Numbered from the stretch's first letter, positions 49,848-62,207 are shown. The stretch is 64,000 bases of DNA from Unio delphinus (GCA_029339505.1 JAQISU010000155.1:21563501-21627500); one strand, 5' to 3'. The notes: a model not told the origin generated them from the letters alone. Translations and numbers: made by a program.

Positions 49848-50640
49848 CTTATAGTAAGCGCAGTTCATATTTTTTTATATTGCCAAACGTCAAAATATAA
49901 AATACCACACATTAAAATTGGGTATTTATTGGGCCAAATAAGTCCATGAAATTATTGTGGAGTATCCATTTTACTGATTTAATTGTAGAAAAACGTTTCT
50001 AACTCCGCCTTCTGGAATGTTTAGCTTTAAATAGACATATTTTGGGGCAATTTTCGAACTCGACTCGCGAAAGAAAATTGAGAATAATTATTATCTCGGC
50101 TGTCTGAATATGTTACCCCTACAGGTGTTTGTTATATCATGTATAACAATATCATAATGAGAAAATGGCGTAAAACTAGAAGACAAGAACAACAATAAGA
50201 AGTAAAACTAAGGGTATTGCTTATTTAATGGCGGGATGGGGGGGGGGGGGGGGGAGGATCGGCATATATGTAATATAGATAAAGAATCCACCGTATATAC
50301 AAGCGTGGTTTAAATGTTAACTTACAGAAGTAAATAAACTCAAATCTGTTCACAGAAGAATCTTAACATAAATTGGTATCCTAACTGACAAAACTTTATC
50401 CAACCACATCATCTTTACACAGTATATATGGGATGCAAATCCTACTCAGAAAGAAACTTGTTTACGTCTTCTGTACAGTCTACTGTTCCAGTCAAAGACT
50501 GCAAATATCCGGTCACAAATGCAATGCAGTACATGTTGGAATTTCTGCATCCAGTAATCCTATTTCACATGAAAATCGCAACAATTAAATCTGTATTTCT
50601 GAAAGTGGCATTTTAGGGTAAACATGTACTCTAGGTTACC
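49845..50640. other. Non-coding stretch with a poly-G run
   Basis: A G-run of about 18 lies at 50236-50254. No gene recognised. Confidence 0.4.
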
Positions 50641-50880
50641 GTCAAAATGAGAAAGCCGAAATGGTGTGGCCATGTCACTAGAGCCAACGGTCTATCCACA
50701 ACAGTCTTGCAGGGCAGCGTCCAGGGTGGACCAGGAAAAGTTTTGCGGAGACACGGGCACTGGCACACGATCAATACAAGTGGAGGGAACTGGTCAGATG
50801 TTCAGCAGCACAGTGCATCGACGACCACACTAGGTCAAGTGACTGATGATGAAGATGATAATGATGATGATGATGTACTC
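50641..50880 (+). pseudogene. 3' end of a LINE (endonuclease-reverse transcriptase type), internally deleted
   Basis: The frame begins KPKWCGHVTRANGLSTTVLQ and continues GSVQGG, the conserved C-terminal segment of a large class of non-LTR retrotransposon polyproteins. The basic RGR stretch and the Trp-containing motif that normally follow are missing. Translation in another frame then recovers SFAETRALAHDQYKWRELV, the end of the same protein, followed by a stop and a (GATGAT)n-like 3' tail. So a small deletion with frame shift has broken it. Everything upstream of this 3' stub is missing, as in 5'-truncated insertions. Confidence 0.7.
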
Positions 50881-51929
50881 TAGGCCTACTGTATACCGTA
50901 TCAAAGAATCTGGCATCCCATTGATCATTCTGTTTTGAAAAATGATTTTGTCGTTATAAAATTCATACAGAGAAAGAAAATTTCAAAAACACAATGTACA
51001 AGTATCTCATCCACAACTGAGTTATACAGAACATTCCACATATAAATCTCATAGACTTTACCCGACGAACATTAAGAACATAAAAGTACAAAGAAAGAAA
51101 TGTTAGTAGGATTCTATTCAAGCCCCGACATTCTTAAAAAGGTGGACACAGGGGAATTTAGTCGAATAATGCGACTGAAAGCCTGCTTTGAAACAAAAGC
51201 CAAAACAGATACAAAGGAAGAAACCCACCTTGTGGCACCCATATTTCAGAAAAAAATTATTGGTCCCCTCCAAAAAGTTCGTTTGCTAACCTTGAGACTT
51301 TCATTTTATCGATCGAAAGAGAAATCTCAAACAACTTATTGCGAACAAGCAAATACTCAAACCCTAGCAAAGAGGAAAAGGAAAAATTGAAGTCACGTAA
51401 TGCTGGGACTGGTATAATAAACAAAGTAGATGATCAATTTTTGTCTGGTCGTCATGACGAACCGAGAAGACTATATCACGGAACAAACAGACAGTTTACT
51501 AATGTAATATTCTACCAGGAATTAAACCAGGACTCAATACTTGAACAGTTGAGCATGTCATAACGAAATGCCTCAAGAGGGCCATATAGACCAGGAAACC
51601 ACGGAATATCCTGGAGAATATATATGCTATCCGAAATACACAGACCAGGAGACCCAGGTGTAACAAGATAACCGGGTTGGGGTCGGATTTATAGCGAATC
51701 AATAATGATTGTTGACACAGATACAGTGTTTATGGATGAATGACTCAAATGAAAAAAGAATCATGATTAATAAATGCGTGTATAAGATCCAATTATTGGA
51801 CAAATTAACACAATCTGCACGAACCTAATAATGTAACATAAATGTGAATACAAGTAAATGACCTTGCATATTGCAAGGACAAAGGTATTCACAGTAATTT
51901 CAACGACGAAATGAATGAAGTGTTTTACT
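50881..51929. other. Stretch with two overlapping short frames of unknown nature
   Basis: Plus-strand frames 51100-51390 (96 codons) and 51339-51563 (74 codons) overlap in different phases. They are Lys-rich with no recognisable motif. They may be a broken gene or chance. Nothing else noticed. Confidence 0.3.
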
Positions 51930-52030
51930 GAAATAGTAAAAATTATGTATTTTTACTCATATAGTAAAAATGACGTATTTACTAAAATAGTGAAAATGAT
52001 GTACTTTACTTAAATAGTAAAATGATTTAA
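51930..52030. repeat. Degenerate 33-bp minisatellite
   Basis: Three to four units of the type ATAGTAAAAATGACGTATTT plus ACT. Confidence 0.75.
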
Positions 52031-54165
52031 TAATGGAGCACATATCATACAATATATCTTTACAGAACCCAAACACTGGATATAACAAACCCCCAAGTTA
52101 GTCCACCGCTATAAGAATACATTTATGGAGTTAGACTAAACATTCCGTCACTAGAATACTTGGTTACCAATCACGCTGGTCAATCAATCAGTCAGCTGTA
52201 CAGGTGATCACCGACCACCATTCAGTCACGGCCAGTCAAGTAAACAGCGCTCACTAATCGGTCCACAACGTCCGATCAGCTGCTATTCAAACAGCGAAAC
52301 ACTGTGCAATCAGTTTGACAGCTGCTATTCAACTAGCACTGTCGTCTGCTCTATGGCTGCTAGGGTCAACTTTATAGCTGCTATGGTCAATTCTTATCAC
52401 TATAGTCAGCTGCTACTCCATCAACGCTGATCATTTATACAGCTGGGGATCTGCGAGTCCGTAAGTAGACTCCTCACTGACAAAACGATTCAGCAGTGTC
52501 ATGTTTTCGTCTAAGGTGAGGTATGTATACACAGACGACGTAGCTCTACCTCATCTGTGCGCTTGATGACTATCGGATTTTCGCTTCGAAAGCACTTCGC
52601 ATGTGCAGGTAGGATGAACACTCACTATTTCAAAATATTGTACAATATGCACAAATCACCTTAGGGCATTGTTGTACTAAAAACAAAAAACGAAAACTGA
52701 GTGCATGTATTTAATAAATAAGAAATGGATTTATGCTATTCCATAACACCAGAAATGCTATTCCATAAAACATTTAAGATTAATCAGTTTTGCCATGTTT
52801 TCGTTTGAGTGTTTAACATAAAAAAATTGCCCCCCCCCCCCCTTGAAGATCGATGCTACTAAAATATCAGAAAGATGAATGGGGGAAAAGCCAGTTTTGA
52901 TGACTTGGGCCATGATATAAGAACATTTGGTCTTATACGTCGAAGACGGGGAAAGTCATTAAGTTTGATCCCATTCTAAGTTCTAAGAAGTGTATATCAC
53001 AAGAAGAATCCAGAGGTGCAGCAAGAGATGTTAGATTTAACTACAGAAGATATAGGAAAATTCGTGATTCACCAAAAGAGGATCTATTGGGTATGACACT
53101 TAGTGACTGTACTAACACGGAATTCATAAACGGGCCAAAACATCTCATCAACTGAATAAAAAGATCAAAATGGTCAACCATCAAGAGGACTAAAGGCGAA
53201 CCAAAAACATCATCATGCAAGAGAATGATAGAGACAAACAATGAGAAAAGAAAGATGATAGTGAAGAGGATGACAACGATTGTGGACTTGCTGACTGTCT
53301 AAGCTCTTCTATGAATACGTGCCAGTCAATCGTTAAGCCAGATGGGACAAACGAATCCACCAATAAATCAACTTGTGTGATATGACCTCTTGTCGAGTTC
53401 ATGAAAAAATATCTGATAAACGGTTACCCTATGGCACATTTTGTAAGCTAGGTTATTATCAATATTGGGTCCCCGCGTACCCGGATATCAACTGGCATCT
53501 TGACTACGTTGAGTCGGTGTTTTCCAGGATTTTCGTTCATCGTAAAGGCAGCACTCACGTTATTTTTAAGTTGAGAATCCATGGAATTGGGCCTTAAGTA
53601 CAGATACGTCTTTAGTGGGAAGCAAAGGTGTGTGTTTTACTGTAAATAATTTACTTTAATCTTACAGTTTGTTTTTCCACGCGAGAACTCTTTGATTAAG
53701 CCGCGACTGTCATACAGTGGCTAGCAACAAAGGGTGGTGCATTCATCTTGCTGCATAAATAACGTGTTCAGTTGCAATCTGTAACAGAGTTTATAAATTG
53801 TAGGATTGAAGTGTTACTTGCAAAGCTCAAGCTCAGACTTAATAAAAGCATCCGCTTCTGACAATGAGGCCAAGGAAAGGGAGGTAGATACTATTTATGA
53901 TGACTACGACACAAAGGATTACTGGACAATGATGGAGATTTCAGAACTTTATGAGACAATGAGGATGAATTATTGGACTTTGTACCCAATGACATTAGGA
54001 AGTGATATTTATAATATACTGTGTGAATGAAAAATGTTGACTTAACTTCAGGTTTGTACACGTGTATTACAATTTCTCTTTGTCAGGTACCCGGGTAACC
54101 GATCGTTAGAATGAACTGGTAACCGGAATAAGTTTTCTTGAAGAAACAAAATGGTACCCGCTTCC
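52031..54165. other. Non-coding stretch with cryptic CAGCTGCTA repetition and a poly-C run
   Basis: Around 52190-52445 the phrase CAGCTGCTAT recurs irregularly with GTCAA spacers. A C-run lies at 52831-52843. The 74-codon acidic frame at 53806-54030 is not recognisable. Confidence 0.35.
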
Positions 54166-54172
54166 CCCCCCC

Positions 54173-54232
<60 letters not shown>
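54166..54232. repeat. (C)n(TC)n microsatellite
   Basis: A C-run followed by about 28 CT units. Confidence 0.95.
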
Positions 54233-54235
<3 letters not shown>

Positions 54236-54972
54236 TTATTTATTGTATAATGGAAAGAATATACACAGGCTTAAAGTCTGAAATAGCACAGGTTATCCTA
54301 GATAACTCATAGAATATTTATAGGTTTTTATAAAAATGTATTTGTTCTCTTTTTTGGGGTGGGGTGGGGGTGGATGCGGGGTCTTGCATCGCCAAATGTA
54401 ACCCTACAACACCAAAACAGTCTCAAATTTTTAGCGGGATCATGGCCAAAAATAAAAAAAAATAAAAAAAACGCAAAGGTTTGCACATTTGTTTGCAACA
54501 ATAGTTGCTGCTTTTCGCTCAGTGTTGATAACTTTACGTTGTTAATGTACGGCTCGATCAATAATAAATGACGGTGCTTGCAGACGGTTGAGTTTGCAAC
54601 AGCACGAACCGGGACACGGACTCCAGAAACATTATGTCGGTTCAAAACAAGAATAATACTTGTATTTACTCTCATGTCACATTCCTGCGGCATATGCGGA
54701 AAATCAAGACACATGTACGTCATACATACTCGTGGTTTATAATACAAAGAAGAGATTAACAAGGACTATAAGGATTTAATAGAATATTAACAAACCTAAC
54801 TACAGTTTTCAGTTGACCAATATTTTTCACAATTACTAGTGTTCAAAATTTATCATACTTGGTCTAGTGCTAAATTATTTTTTCAATTTACAATTGTGTT
54901 GTTGATTTAAAAATATTTAAGTTTCAGCTAATTAAGTAATGCATCTCCGATTTATCAACTACAACATAATGC
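54233..54972. other. Stretch with a 144-codon minus frame, probably not a gene
   Basis: The minus frame 54328-54762 shows no domain and crosses an A-rich slippage-prone run (translated as a Phe cluster). Confidence 0.4.
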
Positions 54973-55667
54973 ACATTTCATGTCATGTCTAGGTATCCCT
55001 TCAACATTTCATTTCATGTCTAGGTCCTCCTTCAACATTTCCTATCATGTATAGGTATTCATTCAATATTTCATGTCATATCTAGGTATTCATTCAACAT
55101 TTCATTTCATGTCTAGGCATTCATTCAACATTTCATGTCATATCTAGGTATTCATTCAACATTTCATGTCATGTCTAGGTCTTCCTTCAACATTTCATGT
55201 CATGTCTAGGTCCTCCTTCAACATTTCCTATCATGTATAGGTATTCATTCAACATTTCATGTCATGTCTAGGTATTCATTCAATATTTCATGTCATGTCT
55301 AGGTATTCCTTCAACATTTCATTTCATGTCTTGGCATTCATTCAACATTTCATGTCATATCTAGGTATTCATTCAACATTTCATGTTATGTCTAGGTCCT
55401 CCTTCAACGTTTCCTATCATGTATAGGTATTCATTCAATATTTCATGTCATATCTAGGTATTCATTCAACATTTCATGTCATGTTTAGGTACTCCTTTAA
55501 CATTTAATGTCATGTCTAGGTCCTCCTTCAACATTTCCTGTCATGTCTAGGTATTCATTCAACAGGTCATGTCTAGGTCCTCCTTCAAAATTTCCTATTC
55601 CTTTAACATGTCATGTCATATCTAAGTACTCCTTCAACATTTCATGTCATGTCTAAGTACTTCTTCC
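54973..55667. repeat. 31-bp minisatellite, about 22 units
   Basis: Units of about 31 bases read CATTTCATGTCATGTCTAGG plus TATTCATTCAA. Two sub-variants (TATTCATTC and TCCTCCTTC) alternate in blocks, suggesting higher-order duplication. The right end decays. Confidence 0.95.
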
Positions 55668-56519
55668 GAACTTCAATTTTCTACACGAAACCTATGATTA
55701 TTTATTCGAAACGTTGTATAATACAATTATACAACTTTATTAGCAGGATTGCTGGATCCTATATACTTCTAATTTATTTTTGTAAATAAAGCATAATTTA
55801 TCCCTTTGGTGAGTCCTTCACATCGAATTTCTATTTTTGTCTATAGCCTCAACAAATAATAAAAGCTAACAGCATGTACATTCAAATTTGAACGATATCA
55901 CGTTAACAAATGCCAATGATTTGCTTGCAGTAATGGATTCTCTTTTTTTAGCTCAAGTAAAGGTGCCATTTTTAAATAATAAACCCAAATATTACCACGT
56001 TTATGTTCCTGTTATCAAGTATGAGATGTCAGTTTTCTAACCTTACCAGAAACTATGCGTTTTGTCTTTTCAACATTGATAGTCACTTTTCAGGGTTTAA
56101 AATAATCAGGAAACGATAAAGCATCGTGTATCCGTCTTTCTTATTGATGGGAATCGATAGTGTCATACAAAAGCACCAATATATTAAAATATGTATTGAT
56201 CATAACATAATTTGATATATAACAATTCCTATACTTCATAAGTTTTGTAAATGGCATATTTATATTTTAAAAAAATGAAAATAATAATGGCTTTAAAGTT
56301 TATCTTTCTTGAAAACCTGCATCACATGATACAAATTTCGAATAGTCACCATTTACATTCACACATGATGTTTTAATAAAGACCTCATATAAAGTTTTAA
56401 AACTATTTTCCACTAACTCTTATGGATAATAATTCAGTATAAAGGCCAACTGTCCAAGCATTATCAAAGGCTTTAATAAGATCGTTTCTAAAGGAAAAGG
56501 ATCCAAACCTGAGGGCATT
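55668..56519. other. Non-coding stretch, nothing recognised
   Basis: No gene or repeat recognised. Confidence 0.35.
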
Positions 56520-56660
56520 GCATAGTAAAAAGTAAATGGATAACCTATTAATCTTGCAGCACAGTTGAGATGTCTATGAACTTCATGCTTGGGTAGCTCT
56601 GAAAAGAAGAGGCCCAGCCGGTTTGAATTTCTATTAATAAACTTGTTTCCTTCAGTGCAG
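56520..56660 (-). pseudogene. Possible LINE reverse-transcriptase fragment
   Basis: The minus frame contains LPKHEVHRHLNCAARLIGY, which resembles the 'LQxxxNxAARLI' segment downstream of the reverse-transcriptase core in CR1/L2-type LINEs. There is only one motif, so confidence is limited. Confidence 0.4.
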
Positions 56661-56836
56661 CACACGATGGTAATCGTTGAGGATAACTGATAACACGAGT
56701 GTAACATATACTACAATGATAACTGAGCTTATGAAACTCAATTTCTTTTCACACTGTAAATGGTAATTCAAGTTTGCCACTTCGAACAGCCTTTAAAACG
56801 AATCCCAACGATCCTGTTTGGTGTCATTTTTGTTGG
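56661..56836. other. Short non-coding stretch
   Basis: Nothing recognised. Confidence 0.3.
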
Positions 56837-57084
56837 TTATTGTTGTTGGGTTTAACGCCAACTTTCAGCACACGATAGGCTATACATGGCGGCCAGTTTT
56901 AATGGTGGAGGAAGAACCCAGGGAAAACCCCCTGAAATAATCACCGACCCAAATAAAGCTACTGGCAAGCTTTCTCACATACACACATTGGCCGAATCTG
57001 AGACTCGAACCCACGCAGACAGAGGTGAGATGGCAGTGATCCGTAACGAATAGCGCTTTAGACCACTCTGCCACTCGGGGTCCC
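56837..57084 (-). mobile_element. tRNA-headed SINE, family A, full-length
   Basis: Minus-strand copy with head GAGTGGCAGAGTGGTCTAAA, intact B-box-like GGGTTCGAGTCTC, conserved body, GGCGTTAAACCC and AAC tail. Confidence 0.88.
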
Positions 57085-59352
57085 ATGTTGGTTATTCGCT
57101 GCTTTCTAAATATCGTTTGTCAGCTCTTATTTGGGTATTGGAGCATAGAACCTTTCACAGGGACACGCTGTGGCATTCGACGTGTTATGGCGTCCACGGG
57201 TATTGAATTCGCGCCACTTGGATTACGAGTCTTACGCTTTTCCGATCATTAGTATTCTCTTTTTCGTCGTTGCAAAATGTAATTTGATCATATCACTTCA
57301 GATGGACATAGCAGAAATTATACAATGTAATTCATTCTAACTGAAAAGTTGTACGCGATTATAATTACAAATAGAAAACAAATCAGCCAGCTGCTACTAC
57401 AACAAACAAATATACTTGCGTAGTGTCAAGAACTTCAGATAAAGTTCAAAATAATTATATATTTTTTATTAATAAGCCTCTTAAACATATGGTTGCAAAT
57501 GTTTTCTTTCCTGTCTGAGTTGACCGCAGTATATGTTAATAATATGGAAATGTATTTAATCTCGCATATTTTGTACTGAAACATAAAAACAATTGTTCTG
57601 GTTGTATGTCTACGATCGCAAGTTTGTTTCAAACCTAATGTAATTTGTTTTACAAAAGATCCATCATGGCTGATTCTCTTTTGCTGATGTATTGAAACAT
57701 TATTGCTCTTGTATGATTGTAATTATGTTTACTGTCGATTTCCTGATAAATGTGACTGTTAATTCATTTCACTAATAAAAAAAATAAATTGGGTTGGTTG
57801 GAGGTTATCAAGGAGATAAATAAACAAGGAGATAAACGTTGGTGTTATAACTCGTTTTTATTTTTTGCGAATTCATCAGAAATCCGTTTATCAAGTAGGT
57901 TTACGTAGTATCATCTGCAAACTGTGTAACTATTGTTTCCCTTAACTTAATACTGGTCTGAAAACGGCCAGAAATAAATAAACCAGTGACTCCAACGAGA
58001 CAACGCAGTAGTCAAGGAAATATACCAATGTTTCTAACGATTTAATTCAATACTGATCACCAAAACTAACGAAGGTATCGCCTCTCGTAATAGCTAAGGA
58101 GATAGGACTTAGCTAGAAAATCATGAAGTATTTAAAAGCAAAGCTTAGTCTGAGACAACTAATTTGTAGAAATTCACTCTGACAATCTACATTTACTAAA
58201 ATCAAACAGTTAATGAAAGACAAATCTTTCAACTCATCAAGAAGTTTTGTTTGATTTAGAAATCTGGCTGACTGAAGCGAGGCTGCGATGCTCGAAAATC
58301 TCATCAATTAAAACATACAACAAATTACATGAATCAACATTCGTTGTAACGACAGGTTGATTCCCACAAAACGTAGATCCTGACTTTGCACTGCGCCACT
58401 TTGCTCACCTGATCAAACCTGGGTTCTTGAAAATCACCGTCGGGTACCCTGTCATTCATAACCCTTTGCGGTGTTTGAACTGCAAAAATAGGACCATCAC
58501 ACAGATTGATTTAAGAAACCAATCCTTCCAAGTTGTCAACAGGAGTGTCACATGGATCATTTTGCATTAAAAAAAATATATAGTGTGAATTGCCAAGCGG
58601 AAGTCAGCCTTAAGTGGAAACTCGACGAGATCTAACTCGTGGAATAAAATGGTACGTGTTTTTATGAGACCATGAAATTTGTGGAAACTGCAACTTTGTT
58701 AACATAGCTGACAAATTTCACGTCAACGCAGCAAAATGACAGTCAAATCTGCACCAAATACCGTCTATACCTAGACAGACCTACATGACCAGGTCAAAGC
58801 AAGTTCACAGTCTAGACTCCACCAAAATCTATTCTGGCAGCTACCCAAATCGAGAGCGAAGCGGACAATTCAGATAATCAGTATGATTGTGGATTAGTTA
58901 AGAAACCCATGAAATCAAATAAGGGCAAGGTCAAATAATATACTAAACTTCCCAAAGGATATAATCTATATAAAGATTCTCCTGAGACCGAACGTTCTGT
59001 ACTCTCGTCTCTTTCGTAAATATGCATGGTCCCATAATATAGTGCAATTGTAATGGGTTAGAGATACATACTAATGTAATAAGTCTTGCCATTCAAGAAC
59101 ATGATGCAGTAGCTAGTCTGTCTTTAAGAGAACTATAAGAGTGAAGGAAAGTGTCAACATTAAAAACTGCACAGTATGCATCAATATTTAACAAAAAAGA
59201 AATGCTGATGAGGACACTGGAGGAACATCTGTCATCATAATTAACAAAACATCTTAGGGCCAAATTAATTTCGTTACTGCTTTGCAGACTATAGACGTAG
59301 TGTGCTCTTACACAGAGCTTTAACTTTGCTCAGTATATGTCCCTCCAAGCAT

Positions 59353-59353
<1 letters not shown>
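57085..59353. other. Non-coding stretch, nothing recognised
   Basis: No gene or structured repeat noticed. Confidence 0.35.

Positions 59354-59391
<38 letters not shown>
59354..59391. repeat. (AATC)n microsatellite
   Basis: About nine AATC units. Confidence 0.92.
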
Positions 59392-59715
59392 TTAACCATC
59401 TCATCGAACATCTGCAAAAACCGTTTGCTTTACATGGTGACATTGATGGCTTTGGGGCTGTAACGATGTTAACGAGAGGGAACGATAAATGACATTGTTT
59501 CAAAATACAATCGTAGCATTTTGCGCATAAGTCGTAAAGTAAGCGAGACATGGTCCTTTTACTGTTTACTCATTCCCCTACGATGAAATGTCAGCTAAAA
59601 TATGAAATGTTCTGATATACACTAGAACTGAACAATTATACAGTGTGTAGAAACAATTTATACCGTGTGTAGAAGAAGCACCTTATTCCGTATGTAGAAA
59701 ACCGTATTTTACATG

Positions 59716-59947
59716 GGGACCGTTAGTGGTCTAAAGCGCTCACCGATTCAAATCACTGCCATGTTACCTCTGTTTGCGTGGGTTCGAGTCTCGGGTTCGG
59801 CCAATATGGGTATGTGAGAAAGCATTTCATGGGTTGGTGGTTATTTCTGGGATATTCCCGTGTTCTTCCTCCATCAGTAATACTGGCCGCTTTGTATAGC
59901 CAGTCTATCTTGTGCTGAAAAATGGCTTTAAACCGCGCAACAACAAC
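59716..59947 (+). mobile_element. tRNA-headed SINE, family A
   Basis: Head GACCGTTAGTGGTCTAAAGC, B-box-like GGGTTCGAGTCTC, body GGTATGTGAGAAAGC, and 3' end ATGGCTTTAAACCGCG with CAACAACAAC. Confidence 0.85.
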
Positions 59948-60425
59948 TTTATCCTAAAAAGACACACTTACGTATTGAAGGCAGAATGACTCTATTAACA
60001 TCATGGTGAGAAAATCAAACCGAAAATATGCACTTATCTGTTAAGTATACACATCATTTCATCATAAACGTATTTATGAAACCTGGTATTATCTGGCACT
60101 GCGAAGTAATAAGTCAGTCCATGAAAAACATGTCAAACAATCACACAATGAAAAGACTACGTTAATAGCAATTTGAATTATGAAAAAAAAAGAAAACACA
60201 TATGCAAGGCAAGAATCGAAGCAAATCAGAAAACAAACGTTGGGCGTCTGAAAATTTCAATTGAAAGCACATTTTTAAATCAATTACTTGCTTTAATTTT
60301 TATGAGAAACAGTCATTTTAATATTATATGAAAGCAATAAACACACATTCAGTTCAGCCAGTTTAGTTATGCTCCAGGTGTGAACCAGCTTAGTGATGTC
60401 CGCCTCATGGTCACGTTGCTAGGTG
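59948..60425. other. Non-coding stretch left of the virus-like block
   Basis: Nothing recognised. If the integrated element ends near 60426, this is host flank. Confidence 0.4.
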
Positions 60426-60654
60426 AGCAGCAGAGAGGGTGAACAGACCATCCTTTTCGAGCAAAAATAAGGCTTACAGACCATGTTTTCGAACAAAATA
60501 AGGCTTACAGACCACGTTTTCGAACAAAATATAAGGCTTCCAACGAAATCTCATTTAACCCAAAAAAAAGTCTCCATTTTTGCAAAAACGGAGATTTTAC
60601 GATTTTTTAATCAATTTTACTCGCAACGATGTGGTCATCACCCTCTCTGCTGCT
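60426..60654. repeat. 17-bp perfect inverted repeat around a tandem triplication
   Basis: AGCAGCAGAGAGGGTGA at 60426-60442 has its exact reverse complement at 60638-60654. Between them three 31-33-bp units (60444-60540) carry ACAGACCA, TTTTCGAACAAAATA and AGGCTT. This lies 52 bases beyond the stop of the terminal virus-like gene. It could be a subterminal or terminal structure of the integrated element, or a separate 229-bp MITE, though no target duplication is visible. Confidence 0.75.
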
Positions 60655-60706
60655 ACAAGTTAACAAAAAATAAGAAATGATTTTAACCGAATATTTGATC
60701 CAGTCT

Positions 60707-62056
60707 TTAGGACTTTACAAACAAACTAATCGCTAACACCTCTTCTTGTAAATCAATCAGATTATTTGACTGGTCGGTAAGTCGGAAATTAATTCTCGTT
60801 AACGAATTATTATGGCATCGCATGTAGACAGGATTAATTGGGTTTTCAATAATTAGGAATCCTGGAGGAGCTGTTGGTGCAAATGAATAAAGAATATATC
60901 CCTGCTGAGCTTGATTTGATTGCTCTAGATTAATCTGATAGCTTCCTTCAATTACATCACATACTAGATTAAGCGCAATCACCGTTGAAATATTCACGTT
61001 GAACGGAGCGATATGCCTACCGCCACCATCTGGATCATTATTATGTTTGAGGAGGACAGTTGAATCTGATTTTTGTAGCGCTTTGATATCGGTTTTAACA
61101 ATTCTTGCTAATTCATCAGCGTTGTATTTCGGAAACTTGAAATTACGCAGATTGTCTTCTGTGATATTGTAATCGGTTAGGAATCGTTGTTTATTGTCGC
61201 TGTTGTCATTAATTATTGTTTGAATAATTAGTTCATAGATATATTCCATGTCCGATATAAGTTGATTTATTATTTCAACGTGTTTTTGCGATCTTGTTTT
61301 CCGTAGTTGTTCTAGTTGTGTGTCATATAATTGTTTAATCTCATTAAAATAACCACGGACGTCAGTTAGCGTAAATGAAATAGTAACAGATGAGTCGGTT
61401 GTTCTTTTAATGATAAAATCCCATTGCAATGTGTCTTTGTTGGTGAATATAAATCTATCGGCGATTTTTCCTTTTCTTATATCAGATAAATTATCTCGAT
61501 AACTGGGATTGATTTCATGATATGATTCTACGTCCGTGGTTAAGTCGGTGGTGGATTTTTCCGGTGGTTTTTCAGGCCATCCTAGTACGGTTCTAATAGA
61601 ACTCTGATAGATATCTACGACGTATCCTTCTGTGCTTATCTCAATTGCGGATGATAGCGTCGGCTCATGAACTGTTATAGCGATTTTCGATTCTGTTCCA
61701 GTAATCGATTTTATTCTACGCGCGAATTCATTATTGATTTGTTCGATTTGGTATGATCCGGTTGGTATGGAAACAACGTTCCAGTCTGGGGTTCCGTCGG
61801 GTTTATTCTTATTTGCAAACACTAAAGAATTATTGGGTTGTTGACCACCAAATGATTTTGATCTGATATTAGGCCAACTGTGATACACTCGTAGTTTTGC
61901 TAGCGCTATCTCCTTCACGGGGACTGGGCTAGGGAAATTCACACTAAACTCGGGTTCCGTTGATGTTATTGATATCATGCTTGTTTGTACTGGGTTCGTG
62001 TTCTCCACTATTTGTTGAAGTAATTCCATCGGTGTCGTCATTGTTATTATACTCAT
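60707..62056 (-). CDS. Virus-like capsid-surface (penton-like) protein, putative
   Basis: Intronless 449-residue frame with no recognised catalytic motif. Visible features are a beta-type segment with IPTGSYQIEQINNEF (97-111), a helical Lys/Glu-rich insertion at about 236-335, and a beta-rich end with DVIEGSYQINL (367-377), a PTAPPGFLIIENP stretch (394-406) and RINFRLTDQSNNLIDL (421-436) closing with LAISLFVKS. The final 'RLTDQ...G/N-xx-IDL...V-x-ISL' arrangement and the 'P-x-GSY-x-IEQIN' motif are, as I know them, typical of the minor capsid (penton-like single jelly-roll) proteins of Polinton/Maverick and adintovirus-type elements. That assignment is by motif and not by search. The 5' end overlaps a relic frame in another phase, and the start ATG at 62056 follows an A/T-rich leader. 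The protein is intact from start to stop. Its likely role is in virion vertices, if ever expressed. Confidence 0.55.
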   Translation of the reverse strand: MSIITMTTPMELLQQIVENTNPVQTSMISITSTEPEFSVNFPSPVPVKEIALAKLRVYHSWPNIRSKSFGGQQPNNSLVFANKNKPDGTPDWNVVSIPTGSYQIEQINNEFARRIKSITGTESKIAITVHEPTLSSAIEISTEGYVVDIYQSSIRTVLGWPEKPPEKSTTDLTTDVESYHEINPSYRDNLSDIRKGKIADRFIFTNKDTLQWDFIIKRTTDSSVTISFTLTDVRGYFNEIKQLYDTQLEQLRKTRSQKHVEIINQLISDMEYIYELIIQTIINDNSDNKQRFLTDYNITEDNLRNFKFPKYNADELARIVKTDIKALQKSDSTVLLKHNNDPDGGGRHIAPFNVNISTVIALNLVCDVIEGSYQINLEQSNQAQQGYILYSFAPTAPPGFLIIENPINPVYMRCHNNSLTRINFRLTDQSNNLIDLQEEVLAISLFVKS

Positions 62057-62207
62057 GTTGTATTTTTAATTTTGACACCGCGGAATCATAAATACTGACC
62101 ATCACTGAGAACTCACAATCTGGTATGGTTGAGATTATTGAGATCATTTTGGTTTTTGGGTTCGTGTTTTCCAATTCCATCGGTGTTGTCATTGTTATTA
62201 TATTCAT
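61944..62207 (-). pseudogene. Hybrid relic frame made by a 151-bp tandem duplication
   Basis: An 87-codon frame overlaps both neighbours in a third phase. Its first part (MNIITMTTPMELENTNP) copies the start of the 449-residue protein (MSIITMTTPMEL, ENTNP). Its last part (MVSIYDSAVSKL, HEYNNNDDTDGI) copies the C-terminus of the 181-residue membrane protein (MVSIFDSAISKL, HEYNNNDNTDGI). This is what results when the ancestral overlap between the end of one gene and the start of the next is duplicated in tandem. A duplication product is far more likely than a new gene, but the frame is intact and could be translated. Confidence 0.75.

Noticed and set aside
51100..51563. Two overlapping Lys-rich plus frames
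   Set aside because: No recognisable motif, and overlap in different phases. Kept only as a note in the stretch entry.
54328..54762. 144-codon minus frame
   Set aside because: No domain, low-complexity Phe run over an A-rich tract, and no supporting splice or promoter context.
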